From positions 434,001 through 498,000 of the forward strand of contig PTEX01000133.1 in assembly GCA_003342815.1 (NCBI GenBank): a stretch of 64,000 bases of DNA, given 5' to 3'. The notes under the pieces are model-generated. The model saw only the letters and a program-made list of their open reading frames with translations, searched no databases and had not been told where the DNA came from. Made by a program: the position numbers and the translations under genes. Source of the stretch: Eudromia elegans. Its lineage: Eukaryota > Chordata > Aves > Tinamiformes > Tinamidae. Positions 57,383 through 64,000 of this stretch are shown one piece after another. How positions within the stretch are numbered: position 1 is the stretch's first letter; each line of letters begins with the position of its first letter.

Positions 57383-57679
57383 ATGGAAACCATGCATGAG
57401 CTGATCCCCTTTGCCAAAGAAATGCTCAGCCAGAAGCCCAACAGGAAAATGGTCAAGCTGTACATGCTGGGCAGCGTGCTGGCTTTCTTTGGGGTGGTTA
57501 TTGGTCTGGTGGAGACGGTGTGCAGTCCTTTCACCTCTCAAGAGAGGCTAGAGGAAGAGTGGAAAGCTGCCCCGAAACAAGAGCAAACAGAACAGCAACA
57601 GGAGAATTTGATCTTGGAAAAGAGCAAGAAACCAGTGCTGATGCAAAGGAGTCTGTTGACCAGACAGCACGCGTCCTGA
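57383..57679 (+). CDS. G0S2: G0/G1 switch protein 2, ATGL inhibitor
   Basis: A small lipid-droplet and ER protein that binds and inhibits adipose triglyceride lipase (PNPLA2). It has 98 residues in a single coding exon (human has 103). The N-terminus METMHELIPFAKEML and the C-terminus RQHAS match the mammalian protein. The hydrophobic segment needed for lipase binding and membrane hairpin insertion is at about 26-46 (LYMLGSVLAFFGVVIGLVET) and is followed by CSPFTSQERL. The tail (55-90) is Gln/Glu/Lys-rich and poorly conserved. The start is the first ATG, 30 bases into exon 2. It lies head-to-head with LAMB3 and upstream of HSD11B1. Confidence 0.97.
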   Translation: METMHELIPFAKEMLSQKPNRKMVKLYMLGSVLAFFGVVIGLVETVCSPFTSQERLEEEWKAAPKQEQTEQQQENLILEKSKKPVLMQRSLLTRQHAS

Positions 57680-57947
57680 GAGCACGACCTCCACAGAGCT
57701 GTCTGCTGCGCAGCCGCAGAGAGAGACTCTCCTGCCCTGGTGTGTCTGGAGGGGATGGTTCCAGCAAGACAAGTGGAAGAGAAGCCAACTGAGGGGACTG
57801 CAAGTGCGAGACTTGGAAGTGAATGGTTATATTTGCTGCTGTGCAGCAGTAAGAAAAAATACCTTTTGTTGGTATAAAAATGTGCAAGATGCACAGCATG
57901 GTTTCTTATTTTTATTACAGATGCATTTAAAAACATTTTGCACAATC

Positions 57948-57953
57948 AATAAA
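57948..57953 (+). terminator. G0S2: Poly(A) signal of G0S2
   Basis: AATAAA about 270 bases after the G0S2 stop. It predicts a transcript end near 57,970. Confidence 0.75.
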
Positions 57954-58014
57954 TATTTTATATGGTACCAACACGCTCTAGCTGAATTCATTTCAAACTC
58001 TTCTCCTCTTACAG

Positions 58015-58579
58015 ATTTGCTCACTCACACCCCTCCACAGAAGCCTTGCTCCTCTTGAGAAGTGGCTGGTTTGACCTAGTGAAACAGTCAAGGGCTGTAA
58101 CTCAGCCAAGGGACAAAGTAGCACTCTGGGGCTATTCTGAGGCTGGGAGAGTTAAGAGGGAACTTCAGAAGCTGCTCTCACAGGAAATCAAAATAGATCA
58201 AAGGAGAGGGCAGGAGATGCAAACAGCATATCTTGCATGGGTGACTGATATGAACCTTAATTTGGAGTTGGGACACAGCACCAGCAGTCACACACGTGTC
58301 CCTGCTGAGCCAGCAGTACCCAGGGCTATTTACGAAGCTGCCTTTTACCCTCAGACTTTCCCTAGACTTCTACAGCTATTACACAGCCAGGAAAGAGGAA
58401 AAATCTTTTACAGGTTCCTTCACAAAACAGCTGCAGACAGGGAAGAGGACCCTGTGTCCTGGGACACTCTTAGGTGGAAAGCACAGACACATGAAATGGC
58501 CCAGCAAGCCAGGAGGCAGGCAGAAGAGCCAGTCTTGAGGTGCCCAGCCTGTAACAGGACTTTCCCAAGGTTGAAATGA
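58015..58579 (+). other. Orphan exon-like open frame with a CxxC motif
   Basis: A good acceptor (TTCTCCTCTTACAG, cut after 58014) opens a frame that stays open for 188 codons to TGA at 58577-58579. A second acceptor-like site follows at 58040. The first in-frame ATG is only at 58217, so the frame would be an internal or last exon rather than a whole gene. The translation reads like natural protein (for example FYPQTFPRLLQLLHSQER and EMAQQARRQAEEP) and ends in LRCPACNRTFPRLK. CPACNRTF resembles the first half of a C2HC zinc finger (CxxCxRxF), and the stop falls where the His and Cys would follow. I do not recognise the gene. It lies only about 45 bp past the G0S2 3' end. Chance remains possible. 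Confidence 0.3.
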
Positions 58580-61500
58580 TTCATGAGCTTAATTCTGAAT
58601 ATACACCCTGTGGCTAAAAGATCCTGAGCATACTACAAAATAGCAGGAAGAAAAATAATCTGCAGCACCTACTGCTGCAAGCCAAATATCCCTCTTCGTC
58701 CCTCCCAAATGGCAGAGCCAGGAGGCCAGAAGCTGAGGACAGAGTATCAGTGGGACAGACCAGCGAAACATACAGCTAAAAGAAAAGCTTCTGCTACACA
58801 CAGCAGGAAGGATGGAAAATGAAAAAGCACTGCCTGGTATCAACAAGTGTCAAATACATCACTCCTAAGATCAGAATCTTAAACCAGCTGAAGCACATCC
58901 TTGCTTTTCGAAATATGTAAGCACATAAACCCTTGTGTTGACATTTTTGTCAAGAAATAGCAGGAGATTGGGGAAGAGGAATCCTACTGAGTCTGCACAA
59001 AAACTGCTGGAAGTTTTAAATCAGGTTTAAACTATCCATCATACTGCTGCCCACACCTCCTCTCAACAGAGTAATCTGGTCACAGGATTTATAAGCTTAA
59101 AGCAAAGAGGTTTGTAGAACAATCAAAATAGCTCCTAAGGACAGCTAACTGGATTAGACAGCTAAATAACTGTAACTGTGCCAGCAACTCTGGAGCTGAC
59201 ATGGTAAAAACATTCAAAAACAAACTTATTCCTCACATACTGTTACCTCAAAGGTGACCTGAGAGCTCAAGCAGACGTGTTATCATATTTGCAAAAGTTG
59301 GGATTTGGTTTTAGGCAAGGGTCACTTTCTGACATATGAATTTGATATCTTTTTTCTTTTTTTTTTTTTTTTCCTCCATAAAACTGAAAACTCCCTAGTG
59401 CATTATAGCCTCAGAAAAAAAAGCACTTGTCATGAGACCTCAGGTATATTTGTTTCTATCCATCCTTCAACACCTCTTCAAAGTTCTTATTTCCACCTGG
59501 GCTCTGTTGTTCTGTCCTTCTTTTCAGAGCTGAATACTACCTAAAATGCAAAAGCCCTTCCTTACACATAAAGCATGAGCTGAATGTCTTTGCAAAGTCT
59601 TCACTCGCTATTTGTGGTTTGGAATCTGCATGTTTCAGAAGCTGCCAAGCTAAATTTAGGGGTCCAGATGAGCCTATCAACCTATTCCTTCTCTCTTCCT
59701 CCATTCAACATCAAGGGCATTAGGAATAGGGCTAGTGGCCAAGACTCAAAGTAACCACAACCACACTACCAGCAACAAAGTAGCAAGAACACAACTTCTG
59801 ACTTAGTCACTCTGGTGAAAACAAAGGCAATGGTTAGAAGTGGCTTAAACATTGCCATATTTTTGCTAATCTAGCAGCAAACAGAAATACTGAGTCAAAC
59901 CACAGTCACTCCTTGGCGTGTTTTTCAGGAATGCAGCTGCAAAAGGGATGGCATTTGCTGGATGAAAGTGTTTCCTGCATACTGCTTCCAGAAGGAGAAT
60001 GAAGTTGCATGTCTCAGTGCCCACGAAGGTACAAGTTGGTCACAGGTTAATACCTCATGTTGATATGACCATCTATCCAACATAAGCATCCCTGAGGGAC
60101 ACCCTTTATAATGGTGACATCCCTATCTTTAAAGAAAGGAATTACACTTGCATCATCGTGAAGGACTTTGGGAGGGTTAGGTATGAGAAACTGTGGTTTT
60201 TGTCTACGTTATAAAGGAGAGAAAAGGATCAAAAATAGAAATAGCCTCTGCGTTTACCAAAGAGATTTGATAATAGAGATTGAAAAGAAACTAAACATCA
60301 CTCAAAAGAGGAAAATAAAATGGTGTCTTCATTTTTGCCAAGAGCTTTTGAATCCCCATGTTTGACTTGCATGTTTAAACCTGCCTGAAACCCAAACCTG
60401 TCTGAGCAACTCACTCCTTCCATGCTACGCCTCGTTGCTGTGTTTGTGAGGATCTCTCACTCCCGCAGCTCTGATTTGCTGCTCTGCCAATTTTTTTGTC
60501 AAAATGGATTTCTTTCATGTCTTCATTCCTTGCAAGTGAGCTATGGATTGCACTAAATGGCCCACCTCATCCGTGCAGAGCAGTTAGTTCAACTCCCAAC
60601 CATCACATCTCTGACAATCAGAGTTTAAAGCATACAAGTGATAGAGAAGAGGCCTGCTGTGGCAGGGGAGAGGGGGTATTTCATACAACACAATTTACAT
60701 GAAGCTTCTTCTAGCTGCCAGTGCCCACATTTGGAAGCACCACTCGTTTACGGCGGTGTCAGAGCAGTTAAGTGCTGCTGCTACCTGGCTGTGCTCCCTG
60801 GCTGTGCTCCCTGTGTGTCTGCTCAGTCTTGGGGGTAACAACAAGGCAGTTCTGACCAGATCTGCTTCACCTGCGGCTGGCTCCACGGCAATGCAGCCCA
60901 TCCCAGCTGGCAGGCCATGCCTTCAGACTGCCACCCTCCCGCCATCCTCTCCCCATCCCGAGGAAGAGGTTAAAAACAAGTTCTTAAGTTACATAAAGCA
61001 AAACAAAACCAAAAAAAGAACTGAGTGGGAGTAAGAAGCAAAGCCCTGGAAGGGTGACAGGAACAGTGAAAATCTACTGCCGGCAGTGAAGGATGGACCC
61101 CTGGCTGGCTCCTTCAGTGCCACCACAGCTCCTGCTGAGGACGCCAGCAGAACCTCTCCTTTGCTATCTAAACACGGACACAATAAAATGGCACATTCAT
61201 GAAATACCATCTATAATGGCTGAAATTACATTCAAAATGGACACACAATATGTTGCTTCACAGAGTTCATTATTTCAGCTGACTTAAATGTTTTTTTTCC
61301 CCTTTGTTTTCCAAAGGCTCAGACAAAAATAAACAACTCTGAATAACCAGTCCAATGCTCAGTCCCTGCTGCAAGCGCAGTGCTTTGCTCCATACCCACC
61401 TACATGCCTCAGGTCCTACACTTCACAGAGGTGACTGGAGTGCAAAGTACATTGTTGCTTGGAGCACATTACCTTCGTGATACTTGCAGACAGCGCAGAA

Positions 61501-62451
61501 AGGTGGTGAGTTGCCGCTTAATTACAATATCTTAATGCAAATAATATGCAGTAGTTTCCTAGAAAAGCCTGCCATCCTATCCACAACACAAACGAGATCC
61601 CACCTGGAGTGGGCTAATTATTTCAGTTCTCAATTCAAAGAATGAAATATCCACTCCATGATCATGATGGCAGTTTAAGGCAAGAGACTGGGGAAGGGCA
61701 GGATTGCTGAAATGGTGTTATCTAACCAAATGTGGGTAAACTGCTTCTTATCAAATTGGGAAAGTTGAAACTGAAGCAGAAAGAGGGCGGGAGGAGGGGA
61801 AGAAGCAGGGCAGCTGTAAAGCAGAAGCAAGGCCAGAAATGGCTACACTGCTCTAACCAAGTATGTTCTTAAATTAAATCATCCTTATTTTAAAGCTGCA
61901 ATTAGGAAAAAATAAAAGAAAAATACATTCCTTCAAATTATTTTTTTGTGTCTCATAATGGTGGAGGGGTCTGTGCATGCGGGCACAGCAAACCCAATTC
62001 ATTATGGAAGCACTACTCCAAGGCCACCTTCCCCAGCCAGTTAGAGCACTGGGATAGATGGGGTAGACAAAGTATTTTTAGCTAGTTGTTTTTCTGGAAG
62101 GAGGAGGATACATTCAATGTTTCTTAAGGAGATCTGCAATGCCTGAGTAATTTTAGGAAATAGAGCGAGTCCGTGGCAGATGACCACCACTTTGTGCCTG
62201 TGCAGGTCACTGCTCTGTGCACTGTAGATGAGACTCTTGTCCTTGCAGATACAGCTTTTGCCCATGTTGAGAAAGCACAGGATCGAGCAAGGTAATTTAA
62301 CTAGCAAGTTAATTTTCACAGAAGTCCTACAATCTATAAATATCCTAGCACTAGACCAAATGCTAATAAGTAATTTACACCTGTTATATAAGACCTAAGG
62401 CATCTAACTTGCTGCTAAATATGGTGAGACAGTGGACACAAGTTGCTTTTT

Positions 62452-62520
62452 TTTATTATTATTATTATATTCACTTAAAAATAAATAACTCCTGAAAACA
62501 AACAAACAAACAAACAAAAA
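62452..62520. repeat. (TTA)n and (AAAC)n microsatellites
   Basis: (TTA)n at 62452-62470 and (AAAC)n at about 62494-62520, separated by AT-rich sequence. Confidence 0.85.
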
Positions 62521-63369
62521 CTCATAACAGGAAGCATAGAAGCAAAGACCTTTTCCTCCATAAATAGCTCAGAACAGTCAGAGTTTCACTGCAAAACTCC
62601 TCCCTGCCACGTAGCCCCTTGGAGCAGGAGCAGTTGCGCTGCTACGGGGGAGCTCAGCTCAGCCCTCTCAATCCCTGCTCTCTCTCATCACCATCTGTTC
62701 AGATAAGTAGATGGAGGATCTGCTGGGGACACCACAAGCACCGTGGCAGGAGAGCAGGTTCTCAACTATTGGGGTAGCACAGGCACCCAGAGGCTCTGCT
62801 CCAGGGCCTCCTGCAGCCCAGCATCCCAAGGGCAAGCAGCTACCCAGGGCCTCGCCACATAAGGAGGCAACAGCACCTCTGGCTCAGCCGTCGCAGCACA
62901 CACGGCCTCCAGCTCCGGTTGCCTCCCCTGCAGCTGACCTGCAGTGATGCTTTAAGTAGCAGTCAGACAGGGATTGCTGCTTAGTACCTACCCACATAGT
63001 ATCAGAGTCCAGTGTCAGTGCTTAGCTGACCGGGGGAATAAAATACGATTTCTAATCACCTGCAGTAGGCTGCTCTGATATTCTCTAAGTGAAACTTGAT
63101 GCTGTTCTTGCAAAGACACACCTCTTCCAGGGTGTTGTGCAAAATTCTGCATTTTAACATAGGGACAGGAAAACTGAAAAGAGCCGTGCAGAACCCAAAG
63201 CAACCCTGTTAGCTAGGCCGAGGTTCACCAGCTCCATGAGGAGCGATCAGAGTTTCCGCTTTGCTTATCAATCCAACTGTGATTTTCCAGTGCTTTGGAA
63301 GTTGCAGCGCTTTGGCTAGCAGGTTTTACAGGACTGGCATTGCTGCTCTTTCGGGAGCAGCTCTGCAGA

Positions 63370-63477
63370 TTTTTTTTTTTTTCTCTCTCTCTCTTTTTTT
63401 CTTTTAGGTTTTTTTTGTTTGTTTTTATTTTTTTTTCCTCTCCCTTCTCTTTCATGCTTCATTTCCTGACTCTACAG
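63370..63477 (+). repeat. HSD11B1: Pyrimidine-rich tract ending at the HSD11B1 acceptor
   Basis: About 100 bases of nearly pure T and C, broken by a few purines, run up to CTCTACAG at 63477, five bases before the HSD11B1 ATG. It could be the polypyrimidine tract of an intron that follows an upstream untranslated exon, or a simple repeat within the 5' UTR. Confidence 0.7.
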
Positions 63478-63481
63478 TGGG

Positions 63482-63569
63482 ATGGGTCGATTACAAAAGA
63501 TTCTCATTCCCTTTTTGGGATTGGTCTTGGCATTCTGTTTTTATTCGTCGAGGGAGAATTTCAAACCGG
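63482..63569 (+). CDS. HSD11B1: 11-beta-hydroxysteroid dehydrogenase type 1, first coding exon
   Basis: The first coding exon of an NADPH-dependent short-chain dehydrogenase that turns inactive cortisone-type steroids into active glucocorticoid in the ER lumen. The 29 codons plus one base read MGRLQKILIPFLGLVLAFCF and then YSSRENFKP, matching the short cytosolic tip (with a Lys) and single membrane anchor of the family. Human has MAFMKKYLLPILGLFMAYYYY in the same place. The donor is GTAAGT. The catalytic Rossmann domain lies beyond the window. The start is the only ATG in frame and gives the normal anchor length. Confidence 0.9.
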
Positions 63570-64000
63570 GTAAGTATTAAAAGTGAATCTGTCTTTAAGC
63601 AAAATATTAAAAGTCACATTTGAGTGTTTTGCATAGAAACTGCTTGAAATAAACCATGTCTGAGAATTTATATCATTGCTGATAATAGAGCCTTGTTCTA
63701 GCAAATATTTGAAAATAAATCAAGCAAGTAACATGCAGAAATAATTACTGAGGGAACAGGTGAGGTAGAAGGATTCTGAAACAGAAAGGGCTTTTAATGC
63801 TCCATTTTGAAATGTGTAACAAATTTAGAAAAATTATTTTCAAGTGCTAGGTTTTAAGGTTTTTTTTTAAAAAAAAGGTACTTGATAGAGTTATTACAAA
63901 ATAAGTGGGATGTTTTTAAACTGTGTCTCAATTTTGAAAAAATAGTTGAAAAAGAACTTTCCTACATTATTGCGTTCACATTAGGAACTGCAGCTGCTCC
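63570..64000 (+). other. HSD11B1: HSD11B1 intron 1 (beginning)
   Basis: AT-rich intron sequence after the GTAAGT donor. No further exon is seen before the window ends. Confidence 0.8.

Larger units (their letters stand above)
58580..63477. other. Intergenic region between G0S2 and HSD11B1
   Basis: No gene supported. It contains a perfect octamer motif ATGCAAAT at 61535-61542, a local 13-bp tandem duplication near 60786-60812, microsatellites near 62.45-62.52 kb, and a GC-richer block at 62580-62945 that may belong to the HSD11B1 promoter. The 78-codon open frame in that block is Ala/Pro/Gln-rich and not convincing. Confidence 0.5.

Noticed and set aside
62711-62947. 78-codon Ala/Pro/Gln-rich frame upstream of HSD11B1
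   Set aside because: Low complexity, no domain, and no clear splice or Kozak support.
63295-63573. 92-codon frame over the HSD11B1 start, rich in Phe and Leu
   Set aside because: Produced by translating the pyrimidine tract. The real HSD11B1 frame is a different one.

Overview
The window is vertebrate nuclear DNA, most likely from a bird. Genes are split by GT-AG introns. Recognisable transposon sequence is sparse, and the two fragments I can see are old CR1-type LINE ends. The gene order CAMK1G (+), LAMB3 (-), G0S2 (+), HSD11B1 (+) is the order I know from human chromosome 1q32.

Layout: 1-10,675 has no gene I can support. A possible untranslated first exon of CAMK1G lies at about 10,800-10,905, just downstream of a 37-bp alternating purine-pyrimidine tract. 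CAMK1G coding exons run from 14,503 to 22,349, with the 3' UTR to about 23,855. LAMB3 lies on the minus strand. Its 22 coding exons run from 48,448 down to 24,471, its poly(A) signal is at 24,219-24,224, and a candidate CpG-rich first exon and promoter lies near 53,818-53,915. The two genes meet tail to tail about 350 bp apart. G0S2 has a TATA-containing GC-rich promoter, a small untranslated exon and one coding exon (57,383-57,679). The first coding exon of HSD11B1 is at 63,482-63,569, and the rest of that gene lies beyond the window.

The exon models were built by hand from splice sites and codon phase. CAMK1G sums to 475 codons plus stop and LAMB3 to 1,162 codons plus stop. Every junction keeps the reading frame, and both totals are close to the human proteins (about 476 and 1,172 residues by memory).

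Functionally the neighbours are mixed. CAMK1G is a lipid-anchored calcium/calmodulin kinase. LAMB3 is the beta3 chain of laminin-332 in epithelial basement membrane. G0S2 inhibits the lipase ATGL. HSD11B1 is an ER enzyme that regenerates active glucocorticoid. The last two share metabolic, fat and liver roles.

Items worth a second look are two orphan exon-like reading frames (12,007-12,207 and about 58,015-58,579), two hairpins with perfect stems in the LAMB3 5' region (49,081-49,148 and 52,053-52,088), the alternating purine-pyrimidine tract, and a recent 36-bp tandem duplication. I found no clearly new multi-gene system.
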